A stretch of DNA of 24,467 nt from CAZEGC01 sp964511635. GTDB lineage: Bacteria; Patescibacteriota; Saccharimonadia; Saccharimonadales; Saccharimonadaceae. Position 1 is the stretch's first letter, and every line of letters starts with the position of its first letter. The translations under genes were made by a program, and so were the position numbers. Shown piece by piece: positions 16,010 to 24,107 of the stretch. The stretch spans positions 1 through 24,467 of the forward strand of contig CAZEGC010000011.1 in NCBI GenBank assembly GCA_964511635.1, given 5' to 3'. The notes below the pieces were generated by a model that did no database searches, had not been told where the DNA came from, and saw nothing but the letters and a program-made list of their open reading frames with translations.

Positions 16010-16588
16010 CTACTCACTGCGAAGCGCGTGAGTAACGCGTTCAGCTGTGGTTAAGTTATGAGGCACTCCTTCCAGTGCTCGAGTTGCGTCATTGAGGTTA
16101 TATCCTAGCGCCATTAGTGCTTCTAGTGCCTCGTCATTTCTAGCAATAGTATGTGAAACCCCTATCGTATCTGTATCAGACCTAAGCGGCAAGCCCACTT
16201 TATCAGCTAGATCCACCACTACCCGCTCAGCGATACGCTTACCAACTCCCGTAGCCTTAGTGATAAAGCCACTATCGCCACTAGCTATAGCACCCCGCAC
16301 CTGCTCGCTACTACCGATACTTAAGATGGCAAGTCCGGCCTTTGGGCCAACTCCCTGAACTGTAATTAGCATTTCAAATAGTTTTTTTGCAGCCAGGCTC
16401 GAAAACCCAAACAGCTCCTGACTCTGCTCGCGAATATGGTGATAGGTATAGAATTTTGCAGTGTCATCCAAGTTACTAGCTTCATAATCCCCTAGTGGAA
16501 CCTGGACCTCATATCCAATCCCGTTCACGTCAATAATCAGTGAAGAGTTAAATTTTTCGACAACCTTGCCGTTAACGTGCGCTATCAT
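16010..16588 (-). CDS. ruvA: Holliday junction DNA-binding protein RuvA
   Basis: A protein of about 192 aa with the OB-fold start MIAHVNGKVVEKFNSSLIIDVNGIGYEV, YTYHHIREQSQELFGF, the HhH motifs (LLITVQGVGPKAGLAILS; ITKATGVGKRIAERVVVDL), and a C-terminal domain III (DEALEALMALGYN) that contacts RuvB. The ATG at 16588 matches the family start. An upstream in-frame codon would add MCDNRD and overlaps the -10 box (GATAAT). There is no Shine-Dalgarno, and the -10 lies 6 nt upstream, so the mRNA is probably leaderless. Confidence 0.97.
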   Translation of the reverse strand: MIAHVNGKVVEKFNSSLIIDVNGIGYEVQVPLGDYEASNLDDTAKFYTYHHIREQSQELFGFSSLAAKKLFEMLITVQGVGPKAGLAILSIGSSEQVRGAIASGDSGFITKATGVGKRIAERVVVDLADKVGLPLRSDTDTIGVSHTIARNDEALEALMALGYNLNDATRALEGVPHNLTTAERVTHALRSE

Positions 16589-16594
16589 ATCTCT

Positions 16595-16603
16595 ATTATC
16601 GCA
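16595..16603 (-). promoter_or_regulatory. Extended -10 promoter of ruvA
   Basis: The minus strand reads TGC-GATAAT, one mismatch from the consensus -10 with the TGn extension. It ends 6 nt before the ruvA ATG. It lies in the short gap after the PBP gene, so ruvA-methyltransferase-ruvB can be transcribed independently of it. Confidence 0.5.
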
Positions 16604-16650
16604 CACTACCCCTAGCTTCTAGAAATCAAAGCTATGGTGGCTACCGGAAA

Positions 16651-18897
16651 CTACGGTGACGGACTGCTGTCGCTATCGGGACTGGAATCGCTGCCAGTGC
16701 CTTCATCACCCTCCGGAGATTCATCATCTTCGTCATTATCTGATTCAGACTCCTCTGAGTCCCGGTTACTGTCGCGTTCCCTGCGGCGGCGCTCGCGCTC
16801 CTCTTCACGCTCCTCACGGCGTCGTTCACGCTCAACTTCTTCCGGGTCCGGTACATTACAGACTCCAGTTGGCTGAACATTATCTAAAAATACCTCTAGT
16901 CTTGTGCCGGGTCCCTGCCTGGTAGCTCGATTACCGTTAGCTACACAAATAAGCACCTCTACTACGCCGTTAGGGCGTACAAATTCCACTGGCTCACTAC
17001 CTTGCAGCGCAGCCTGCATAGTCCCTCGCCATATAGGCCCTGCCATATCGGATCCGCCACGTGCCATTTCACGGTTATCATTATTCCCCACCCATACTCC
17101 AACTGCCAAGGACGGAGTATATCCAATTGTCCAGGCATCACGCCTATCATCCGTTGTGCCCGTCTTGACTGCAGCCTGATAGCCAGGGACAGTCAACGTA
17201 TTGCCAAACACTGGCATTCGAGCATTGTCATCAGACAGAATATTAGAAATCATAAAGGCACCCTCTCGGCTAATAACCTCCTTGCTCGAGGCATCGGCAC
17301 GATAAATAGTATTATCAAACTTATCATTTATAGACTCAACCAGTAGCGGCTCATACTGACGGCCGGCATTTCCAAATGCGGCGTAAGCATTGGTCATGTC
17401 TAGCAGCTTTGCTTCGGCCGAACCTAGCGCGAGTGAGAGTCCGTAATCGGCACTGCTATCAAGGGTTGATATACCCATCCTCTTTGCTGCTTCAACAGTT
17501 TTGGCTACCCCCAGCTCTTGGACTACTTTCACGCTTGGGATATTCAAGGACCGACCTAGGGCGTCCCGAATACTAATACTGCCCCTAAATGTCCTGTCAG
17601 CATTCTGTGGCTGATAGCCATTAAAATCAGTGGGCACATCCTCGACCATGGTCGCAGGCGTAATGACGCCACGAGCTAGGGCCTCGGCGTAGTAAATCGG
17701 CTTAAAGCTAGATCCAGGCTGGCGCGAGCTCGTCACTATATTGACTTTGCCAAATTGATCATTTTCCCAATCAGCACTTCCAACTAGGGCGCGAACTGCT
17801 CCGCTTGATGGTTCAATTGCCACTAGCCCAGCATTTGAACCGCCCCCCATTTGGACGTAACCAATGTGGCCTGATACTTGATCGTTGGCTGCCTGCTGCA
17901 GCGAACGATCAAGTGATGTAGTAACGCGGTAGCCTGAGCGTATTACGCGCTCCTCGCCATAACGCTCATAAAGTTCGCTTAAAACCATTTCAGCAAAATG
18001 GGGCGCCAAGCCATTATCATGCGCTCCGCCGTTAGAATAAACTAGCTCAACTGACAGCGCCGCTTCCTTTTCGTCTTCGGTAATCATTTCATTTGCTACC
18101 ATGCGCGAAAGAACTGTATTCTGACGCTGAAGGGCAAGCTCTTCACTGCCAGAGATTGGTGAATATGCACCTGGAGCGGGCAACAACCCAATTAGCATTG
18201 AACTTTCCGCTAGATTCAATTCCCTAGGATGCTTACTATAGTAAGTCTCAGCCGCATCCAAAATGCCGAATGTCCCCTCGCCATAATGCACCGAGTTTAG
18301 ATACATTTCTAGAATTTCGTCCTTGGTGTAGTTTCGTTCGATTGCAATTGAAACTGCTAGCTCCTGGTATTTCCTGAGATAGCTTTTTTCATCACTTAAA
18401 ACTGTATTTTTAGCTAGCTGTTGAGTGATAGTCGAGCCCCCGAAAGCAGTCGTGTCTCGAAGAATAATATTAGTATAAAGCGCCCTTAGCGTAGATAGAA
18501 TGGAAAAGCCGCCATGCTCGTAAAAATTTTTATCTTCGGCAGCTATTACAGCTTTCTCGATATCATCAGATATATCATCAAGTGGCACCATCTCTCGTCG
18601 CTCAGCAGTACCAAATGAATAAAAAGACTCACCGTCTTTATCCATCAAGACTATCCCAGTGTTATTGCGATTCATCAGTCTTTCTTTGTTGCTAATGTCG
18701 CGTGCGAAATAAGCGTAGGTTGCAACTGGAATAATTAGCAGTAGCGCCAGTAATGGCCCACCAATTACAAGAGATTTCTGAGCAAAACTTAAACTACTAA
18801 ACCACTGCCACCGCCGCTTCACGCTACGTTTGAACTTTTCAGCGGGAGTTAACCGCTTGGTATACTTACCTTGCCTAACTGGAGTTTTTCGTTTCAT
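16651..18897 (-). CDS. Class A penicillin-binding protein (bifunctional transglycosylase/transpeptidase)
   Basis: A 748-aa protein that polymerises and cross-links peptidoglycan. A basic cytoplasmic tail (1-42) and one membrane helix (43-64) precede a GT51 domain: catalytic Glu in AAEDKNFYEHGG (E121), GGSTITQQLAKN (153-164), RKYQELAVSIAIERNY. The transpeptidase follows: SxxK at S396-SFK399, SxN at S450-LN452, and KTGTT at 578-582. An extension with two Cys (651, 680) leads to a strongly biased tail: R/E-rich (about 685-712), then S/D/E/P-rich (713-748). The promoter carries a palindrome. It is a PBP1a/PonA-type protein and splits ruvC from ruvA. Confidence 0.96.
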   Translation of the reverse strand: MKRKTPVRQGKYTKRLTPAEKFKRSVKRRWQWFSSLSFAQKSLVIGGPLLALLLIIPVATYAYFARDISNKERLMNRNNTGIVLMDKDGESFYSFGTAERREMVPLDDISDDIEKAVIAAEDKNFYEHGGFSILSTLRALYTNIILRDTTAFGGSTITQQLAKNTVLSDEKSYLRKYQELAVSIAIERNYTKDEILEMYLNSVHYGEGTFGILDAAETYYSKHPRELNLAESSMLIGLLPAPGAYSPISGSEELALQRQNTVLSRMVANEMITEDEKEAALSVELVYSNGGAHDNGLAPHFAEMVLSELYERYGEERVIRSGYRVTTSLDRSLQQAANDQVSGHIGYVQMGGGSNAGLVAIEPSSGAVRALVGSADWENDQFGKVNIVTSSRQPGSSFKPIYYAEALARGVITPATMVEDVPTDFNGYQPQNADRTFRGSISIRDALGRSLNIPSVKVVQELGVAKTVEAAKRMGISTLDSSADYGLSLALGSAEAKLLDMTNAYAAFGNAGRQYEPLLVESINDKFDNTIYRADASSKEVISREGAFMISNILSDDNARMPVFGNTLTVPGYQAAVKTGTTDDRRDAWTIGYTPSLAVGVWVGNNDNREMARGGSDMAGPIWRGTMQAALQGSEPVEFVRPNGVVEVLICVANGNRATRQGPGTRLEVFLDNVQPTGVCNVPDPEEVERERRREEREEERERRRRERDSNRDSEESESDNDEDDESPEGDEGTGSDSSPDSDSSPSP

Positions 18898-18905
18898 AGT
18901 CTAGA

Positions 18906-18928
18906 ATTATAGCAACTTAGGAAGTTGC
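18906..18928 (-). promoter_or_regulatory. PBP promoter with a 17-bp palindrome abutting the -10 box
   Basis: On the minus strand GCAACTT-CCT-AAGTTGC (18928-18912, perfect 7-bp arms) is followed immediately by TATAAT (18911-18906). The last bases TGC also make it an extended -10. The ATG is 8 nt further on. The palindrome fills exactly the 17-bp -35/-10 spacer, an operator-like position. No T run follows, so it is not a terminator. Confidence 0.6.
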
Positions 18929-19002
18929 GTATCTTTTTGCTCTCTCGTAAATTTTACCTCATTTGAGCGCTATTTTATAGATTTATGCTTAAAACTAGCT
19001 TA

Positions 19003-19479
19003 CTAGCTCACGCGATTCATCATGGCATGGGTGATTGCAGTAGCCAGTGCGTCAGCACAGTCGTCAGGTTTTGGGACCTCTTTTAAGCCTAGCTGTAATC
19101 GCACCATTTCCTGAACCTGTTTTTTCTCAGCCTTGCCATACCCAGTCAAGGTTTGCTTTATTTGAAGCGGTGTATACTCGGCGATTCTAGCACCGCCCTT
19201 ATAGCCAGCCAGCATTGCAACTCCTCTGGCATGAGAAACACTAATGGCTGTCGTTACGTTACGCGAAAAAAATAACTTTTCTATCGCCATAACATCTGGT
19301 TTTGTTTCCTGAATAATATCAGCTAAACTATCATAAATTTCGTCCAGTCGCAGTTCTAGGGGTGTGTGAGCGGGCGTTCGAACTACTCCAGCTGCCACCA
19401 TGGTAGTTCTACCTTTTTTTACGTCTACTACACCAAATCCCAGAATTCCTGTTCCCGGATCAATTCCCATTATCCTCAC
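19003..19479 (-). CDS. ruvC: Holliday junction resolvase RuvC
   Basis: A 158-aa RNase H-fold endonuclease with the catalytic acids in place: D7 in MGIDPGTG, E67 in AIEKLFF, and D140 and D143 in PDDCADALA. GYGKAEKKQVQEMV is the usual DNA-binding region. It cuts junctions processed by RuvAB. The GTG start overlaps the stop of the S51 peptidase gene by 4 bases (GTGA). The 105-bp gap after it contains the PBP promoter and no obvious terminator. Confidence 0.97.
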   Translation of the reverse strand: MRIMGIDPGTGILGFGVVDVKKGRTTMVAAGVVRTPAHTPLELRLDEIYDSLADIIQETKPDVMAIEKLFFSRNVTTAISVSHARGVAMLAGYKGGARIAEYTPLQIKQTLTGYGKAEKKQVQEMVRLQLGLKEVPKPDDCADALATAITHAMMNRVS

Positions 19480-20117
19480 TGTAGCAACTCTTTTCTATCA
19501 CCATCCACTACATATACCTCGCCGTCACTTAAGGTCACGTGGTCATAATTTTTAGCTTTGAGCGCCGCCCTCATAGCCTCTGCCTCGCCCGCGAACCAGT
19601 CAGACTCATAATGCACAACCAAATGTAAATCAATCAAAGCTAGCCCCTCCCAGATTGTTTCAGCTTTATATCCTAAGGGAACAAAGTTTGGCATGTCGCC
19701 ATATTCAACTCCGTGAAGTGACGGGGTAGCGATTATAGCTCCAGCGCTAGAGCCGCCATATATCAGCTGATCTCTTTTTAGCATCTTAATCAGCAGTTCA
19801 TCTAAGCCACTATATTTAAAGGCTTTTCGAAGCACAAACGTATTGCCACCGCTGACCCACAGTACGCCAGCGCTACTGAGTATTTTTTCTAGTTGGTCTT
19901 TTTTACCGCTAAAATAGTCCCGCAAATCCAGTAGCTCAAATGAAAACCCAGCCGATTCAATTTCAAGCTTTTTTTCTGCCACATGCTGATCGATTTCCTC
20001 TCGGGGGGCGCCGTCCTTGGCGTTATTAACCAGTACGATATGCCTATTGTCGCCCGCGAGCTCTTTAAGTCGCTTGATGTGATTTCCGAATCCTTGGGAA
20101 GATAAATATAGCCTCAT
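19476..20117 (-). CDS. Peptidase E-like protein (S51 family)
   Basis: A protein of about 213 aa with the S51 nucleophile motif YGGSSAGAII, the preceding VLWVSGGNTFVLRKAF block, and a late His in LHLVVHYESDWF. Known members are cytosolic dipeptidases cleaving after N-terminal Asp, or cyanophycinases; the size fits peptidase E. The ATG at 20117 is chosen over the TTG at 20129. A TATACT (20129-20134) lies 11 nt upstream with no Shine-Dalgarno, so the transcript is nearly leaderless. ruvC overlaps its end by 4 bases. Confidence 0.88.
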   Translation of the reverse strand: MRLYLSSQGFGNHIKRLKELAGDNRHIVLVNNAKDGAPREEIDQHVAEKKLEIESAGFSFELLDLRDYFSGKKDQLEKILSSAGVLWVSGGNTFVLRKAFKYSGLDELLIKMLKRDQLIYGGSSAGAIIATPSLHGVEYGDMPNFVPLGYKAETIWEGLALIDLHLVVHYESDWFAGEAEAMRAALKAKNYDHVTLSDGEVYVVDGDRKELLQ

Positions 20118-20154
20118 ATATAACTTCAAGTATAGCGATAGTCATCCGCTCACG

Positions 20155-21702
20155 CTAGGGCTTGCCTATAGCAGAAAAAATGCCCATGGCTTTGCGCGCT
20201 AGGTGCGCTATTTCATGACGCCACTCCCAGACGCCGTACCCCACCGCTAAAACTCCCGCGCCTACAACTGCCCACCAACCCATGTAAGCTCCAATCTCCT
20301 CCTGTACCTCCTCGACACCATAGGCTACCGTCGGCATTTCACGAATCAGACGGCAACGATTAGTTTCAGGATTTCGCTCCTGCCCTGGACCACATGGCGT
20401 AAGCGAGCTAGTCGAGGCTCCAGCAACGCTACGGCATCGATTGGTCTCAGGGTTTCTTTCTTGCCCTGGACGGCATGGTGTTAAGTGAGTGGTGGATCCA
20501 GAATTAACCGATCGGCAACGATTGGTTTCCGGATTTCGCTCTTGTCCTGGGCGACATGGTGTGAGTTGGCTTGAGGCAGAAGCTATCAAGCGACAACGAT
20601 TAGTTTCCGGGTGCCTATATTGGTTTTCATTGCACGGTTTTAGAGCATTAGCAGCCTTGGCGACTACGACTTCAGGTTCAGGAAATACATTATAGGCATA
20701 TTCCGGAGACGGCGTACCCCACTGCCACTCGTCAAGCTCGTTATTATAAGCCCATGACTTTCCTTTTAGCGAGGCCGATGAAGCACTTGGATATTCCATG
20801 ACAGATTCTTCATACATATGAACTCCATAAACATCTTCAAACCATAAATGATTGCCACCCGTTGTTAGCCCAATGTCTCGCCCGCTTGCGTCACTGATTA
20901 TAGTAAAATGCTCACCCGGTAGCACCTGGCCACTCAAAGTAAAAGTATTCGATGCGGTGGCATTTTGACCCCTATAGCCATTACGTATACGAAAATCGTC
21001 TAACATAACTGGCTGATTAGTTGGATTAAAGACCTTTATATAGTCACCGCAATCTAGCGCTTCTTCTAGTGGCGAACAATTCCTGGCATTAGGTAGGATT
21101 TCCAGCACCTTCAGACTAAAAGCACTAGGAAATTCATACCACCCTCCGCCATAAAGCGGACTGCTTTCATCAGCTAATATAAAATCAGTTTGCGTTCCGA
21201 CAGCGTAGCGATCATTTGCAGTTTTTCGACGTTTCAAACGCTGCGAATCTTCGCCACTAGGCAACGGTAGCTGGGTTTTTTCGGTTAGCTCTTGTCTAAT
21301 CACATTAATCGAGCTAGCGACCTGAAGTGACCCATCAGGAATAGTTAGCTGATACTGATAGTCGGCCCCCGTAACGAAAGACACTTCGCCAATTACAATG
21401 TAATCACGAGGCATTACCCAGCCCGATAGGTCCGCCAACGCTAGTTCAGATAATGGACCCCCTAGCTCTAAGGCTACTTTTATACCATCTACATTTAGTG
21501 GTGCGTCCGAGTTATTAAAAAGCTGCACATGGTGCAGCTTTGGTCCGGTTAAGTAAAAGTCTGTAACGATGAGTGATGAAGGCGCAGGCGCTGGATCGAT
21601 TGGTGGCTGGGTAGTAACATCGATAGCCTGGACGCGCGCTGGCATTGCAGCCGCTATGACCACTGCCGACAGAAGCGTACCTAGCATTAGGCGTTTAAGC
21701 AT
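20155..21702 (-). CDS. Secreted, membrane-anchored lamin-tail-domain protein with Cys repeats
   Basis: A surface protein of about 515 aa. A signal peptide (MLKRLMLGTLLSAVVIAAAM..RVQA) is followed by two lamin-tail-like beta domains: one at LIVTDFYL...HHVQLFNNSDAPLNVDGIKV, the second at LKVLEILPNARNC...DYIKVFNPTNQPVMLDDFRI, ending WQWGTPSPEYAYN. Then come four Cys-containing repeats of about 27 aa with core PETNRCR, a C-terminal membrane helix and a basic cytoplasmic tail. Lamin-tail domains occur in many secreted bacterial proteins, sometimes next to nucleases, but none is fused here. ATGs at 21711 and 21702 and a GTG at 21717 are possible. 21702 gives the best signal peptide. The role is unknown; adhesion or cell-surface organisation is a guess. 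Confidence 0.85.
   Translation of the reverse strand: MLKRLMLGTLLSAVVIAAAMPARVQAIDVTTQPPIDPAPAPSSLIVTDFYLTGPKLHHVQLFNNSDAPLNVDGIKVALELGGPLSELALADLSGWVMPRDYIVIGEVSFVTGADYQYQLTIPDGSLQVASSINVIRQELTEKTQLPLPSGEDSQRLKRRKTANDRYAVGTQTDFILADESSPLYGGGWYEFPSAFSLKVLEILPNARNCSPLEEALDCGDYIKVFNPTNQPVMLDDFRIRNGYRGQNATASNTFTLSGQVLPGEHFTIISDASGRDIGLTTGGNHLWFEDVYGVHMYEESVMEYPSASSASLKGKSWAYNNELDEWQWGTPSPEYAYNVFPEPEVVVAKAANALKPCNENQYRHPETNRCRLIASASSQLTPCRPGQERNPETNRCRSVNSGSTTHLTPCRPGQERNPETNRCRSVAGASTSSLTPCGPGQERNPETNRCRLIREMPTVAYGVEEVQEEIGAYMGWWAVVGAGVLAVGYGVWEWRHEIAHLARKAMGIFSAIGKP
20344..20643 (-). repeat. Four coding repeats with core C-x(7-8)-PETNRCR
   Basis: In the lamin-tail protein, blocks starting LxPC recur with a period of 26, 27 and 27 residues (78-81 bp). 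The last three are nearly identical over PGQERNPETNRCR; the first is diverged (NENQYRHPETNRCR). Each has two Cys about 14 residues apart, which suits one disulfide per repeat. Synonymous differences between copies show they are not very recent duplications. Confidence 0.9.
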
Positions 21703-21740
21703 ATAACACATTGCCACCGCTTAAAGTTAGCTATAAATTA

Positions 21741-21749
21741 TTTATAACA
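21741..21749 (-). promoter_or_regulatory. Extended -10 promoter of the lamin-tail gene
   Basis: The minus strand reads TGT-TATAAA between the yebC stop and the lamin-tail start. It predicts a start near 21734 and a leader of about 20-30 nt, depending on the start codon used. Confidence 0.45.
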
Positions 21750-21772
21750 AAAATAACTATTCAGAGCAAATT

Positions 21773-22492
21773 TTATATATCAACAGTGATGTCAGCGTTC
21801 GTATGAACATTAATAACATCGTCTAAATCATCGAGTGCATCGAGTAATTTCAGAACTTTTCGTGCTGTATCCTCGTCGCCTACCTCCACCTGATTACTAG
21901 CAATATACTGCAATTCGGCATCTTGCACCTTTAGTCCGCCGCCAACTAGCCTTGATCGCACTGGCATCAACTCTTTTTGATCAGTGTAGACAATAATTTC
22001 ACCATCTTCTTCGACGGCGTCATCAGCACCTGCATCCAGTACAGCTAGCAGCGCATCTTCGCCGCTCGCTTCTACGCGAATTACACCTTTACGTTCGAAT
22101 TGGAACATCACACTGCCAACATCTGCAATTGTACCGCCATTTTTTGTAAGTGTTGTTCGCACCTCTGGGTAAGTCCGATTGCGATTATCGGTCGCTGTTT
22201 CAATAATTATACCTACACCTCCTGGACCATAACCTTCGTAGGTGATTTCCTCTATTGCAGCCGCACTCTTGTCACTAACCCTATCAATCGCACGTTGAAT
22301 ATTGGCATTTGGCATATTGGCGCTCTTTGCTTTTTCAATTGCCACTGCAAGTGATGGGTTCATGTCAGGATCGGCCCCACCGCGGGCAGCAATTGCAATT
22401 TGATTGCCCAGTTTTGTAAATAACGCCCCACGCTTGGCGTCGTTAGCGCCTTTTTGGCGTTTAATAGTTGACCATTTGCTGTGTCCAGCCAT
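21773..22492 (-). CDS. yebC: YebC/PmpR-family protein (TACO1-like)
   Basis: A 239-aa protein with the family start MAGHSKWSTIKRQKGANDAKRGALFTKL, the GGADPDMNPSLAVAIEKAKSANMPNANIQRAIDR block, YEGYGPGGVGIIIE and a three-domain layout of normal length. Members were first called transcriptional regulators and are now also linked to translation of difficult sequences. AGGA lies before the ATG. yebC next to ruvC/ruvA/ruvB is a widespread arrangement. Here the lamin-tail protein and peptidase genes are inserted between yebC and ruvC. Confidence 0.96.
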   Translation of the reverse strand: MAGHSKWSTIKRQKGANDAKRGALFTKLGNQIAIAARGGADPDMNPSLAVAIEKAKSANMPNANIQRAIDRVSDKSAAAIEEITYEGYGPGGVGIIIETATDNRNRTYPEVRTTLTKNGGTIADVGSVMFQFERKGVIRVEASGEDALLAVLDAGADDAVEEDGEIIVYTDQKELMPVRSRLVGGGLKVQDAELQYIASNQVEVGDEDTARKVLKLLDALDDLDDVINVHTNADITVDI

Positions 22493-22527
22493 GAAATACT
22501 TTCCTAATTATCGTATAATCTGAGTCT

Positions 22528-22536
22528 ATTATATCA
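22528..22536 (-). promoter_or_regulatory. Extended -10 promoter of yebC
   Basis: The minus strand reads TGA-TATAAT, a full extended -10, 35 nt before the yebC ATG. It gives a leader of about 28 nt containing AGGA. It lies in the 151-bp gap after comEC, where no clear terminator for comEC is visible. Confidence 0.55.
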
Positions 22537-22643
22537 AATACCCTTGCCCTGCATCACACCTCTGCCGGTGGCTTCTATCTGTCCATAAGGTCGCCCCACT
22601 AATCTAAAAGGTCTACCCTGCTAAAATAATTTAACAATAAACG

Positions 22644-24101
22644 CTACTCCACGATATTAGAATCACGCAGACTATGGCCAGTTTTTCGCCACATGTACCA
22701 ACAGGCTACAATCAGTACCGCGTAAAGTCCTGACACTGCCCATGAATTTAACTCTAGCTCGCTCATAGCCCACGGCAGCTGCGACAGATAGCTAGCTACA
22801 CTTGTCATATAAGACAGCAGCCACTCAGCCGGCAAGCCAAACACAGCTGACATACCGGGAATAATCAGCGACCCAGCACCTGCGATAAATGTGAACAGCA
22901 TTGCTAGTGGTACAAGTGGCAGCACTAAAGCATTGGCAATCAACGCCACATTGGAATATTCGCCAAATGCAGCCACGATGATAGGTAGTGTACATAGCTG
23001 TGCCGACAAGGTTTCGCCCAAAATCTGGCGTAAGGTGCCTGGTTTTTTACTGCCGAAAAAATAGGCTTGGAGCAATGGCGCCAGCACCATCACTCCAGCA
23101 AAAGCCGTAAAACTTAACTGCCATCCCAAATCGTTCCAGCCATAAGTTGGATTTATCAATACTGTCACAGCAGCAGCAAATGGCAGTAGCACTAGTGGGT
23201 GAAATTTACGTCCATAATACCAAGCCAGCAAACTAAGTCCAGCCACCAGCCCAGCACGCGACATGCTAGGGCTTATACCTGTAACTGCAATGAAGGATAC
23301 AGTCATAGCACTAGCCGAGAAAGCCGCTAGATACTTAGACACCCGCACAAACAAACGGCGCGCTAGACGCACCAGTATTGTTAAGTTATAACCACTAGCC
23401 ACCACCACATGGGTGAGTCCGGTTATTCGTAATGCTTGGTCGAGCTCTGGCGGCAAAGCCCGACGCTGACCGACTAAATAGCCAATTCCTAACGAAGCTT
23501 CTGGCTCACTAACCGCCTGGCGCACACTATCCGCGAACCAATCCCGCACCCGCCTCGCTATATCACCTGGCTGCGGTCGCTGGACTCTTTCTAGATTTGC
23601 CCGATACATACTAGCGGCAAATCCACCAAAGCCCTCACCAAGCTTGCCATTAATTACTACGATGTCACCTCGTTTTACATCCAAGTTAGTCGATACACTT
23701 ACCCAAATCTGCCCAGCCGCTGACTGCTCGTTAATCGAGACTTCATTCAAGCGCAAGATCAATGCATCGCTCCTGCCGATATCAGGATCTTCCCTAACCT
23801 TACCAGTGATTGTAACCTCACTACCGACTGCAGTCTGGTAAAGTTGCAGTTGTCCGCGAGTAATGCTACCTCGCCAGGAACCTATTAATAGACCGGCAAA
23901 GATAATAACCGCCACCACCCACATCTGTCTATTCCAAAAACTAAATATTGCCAGCGACCCGCCACCTATTAGCAAGCTAATGTTCGACGCCAGTCCAACT
24001 GGTATATATTGCGACGTTACCGCGCCTACTACCACCCCTAAACTAAGCCAAGCTATAAGCCAAGACGAATGAATTTTGCGCCATAAACGCCACCACGCCA
24101 T
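22644..24101 (-). CDS. comEC: ComEC-type DNA uptake channel, short form without nuclease domain
   Basis: A polytopic membrane protein of about 485 aa. N-terminal membrane helices and a DUF4131/OB-like soluble loop (VTITGKVREDPD...KRGDIVVINGKLGEG) are followed by the Competence domain with HVVVASGYNLTIL (about 231-243), FIAVTGISPSMSRAG and NPTYGWNDLGWQLSFTAFAG. It moves single-stranded DNA across the membrane during transformation. The C-terminal metallo-beta-lactamase domain found in many ComEC proteins is absent, and the frame ends normally. The ATG at 24101 (MAWWRLW) is chosen over an upstream GTG (24116), which lies in the promoter. There is no Shine-Dalgarno. Confidence 0.93.
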   Translation of the reverse strand: MAWWRLWRKIHSSWLIAWLSLGVVVGAVTSQYIPVGLASNISLLIGGGSLAIFSFWNRQMWVVAVIIFAGLLIGSWRGSITRGQLQLYQTAVGSEVTITGKVREDPDIGRSDALILRLNEVSINEQSAAGQIWVSVSTNLDVKRGDIVVINGKLGEGFGGFAASMYRANLERVQRPQPGDIARRVRDWFADSVRQAVSEPEASLGIGYLVGQRRALPPELDQALRITGLTHVVVASGYNLTILVRLARRLFVRVSKYLAAFSASAMTVSFIAVTGISPSMSRAGLVAGLSLLAWYYGRKFHPLVLLPFAAAVTVLINPTYGWNDLGWQLSFTAFAGVMVLAPLLQAYFFGSKKPGTLRQILGETLSAQLCTLPIIVAAFGEYSNVALIANALVLPLVPLAMLFTFIAGAGSLIIPGMSAVFGLPAEWLLSYMTSVASYLSQLPWAMSELELNSWAVSGLYAVLIVACWYMWRKTGHSLRDSNIVE

Positions 24102-24107
24102 GGTTGC

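Noticed and set aside
16634..16876. Plus-strand frame encoding a Ser/Arg-rich 80-aa product
   Set aside because: It is the antisense shadow of the repetitive R/E and S/D tail of the PBP gene; the composition follows directly from that bias.
20344..20643. CRISPR-like periodicity of about 80 bp
   Set aside because: The repeats are in frame, diverge mainly at synonymous or linker positions, and encode the PETNRCR modules.
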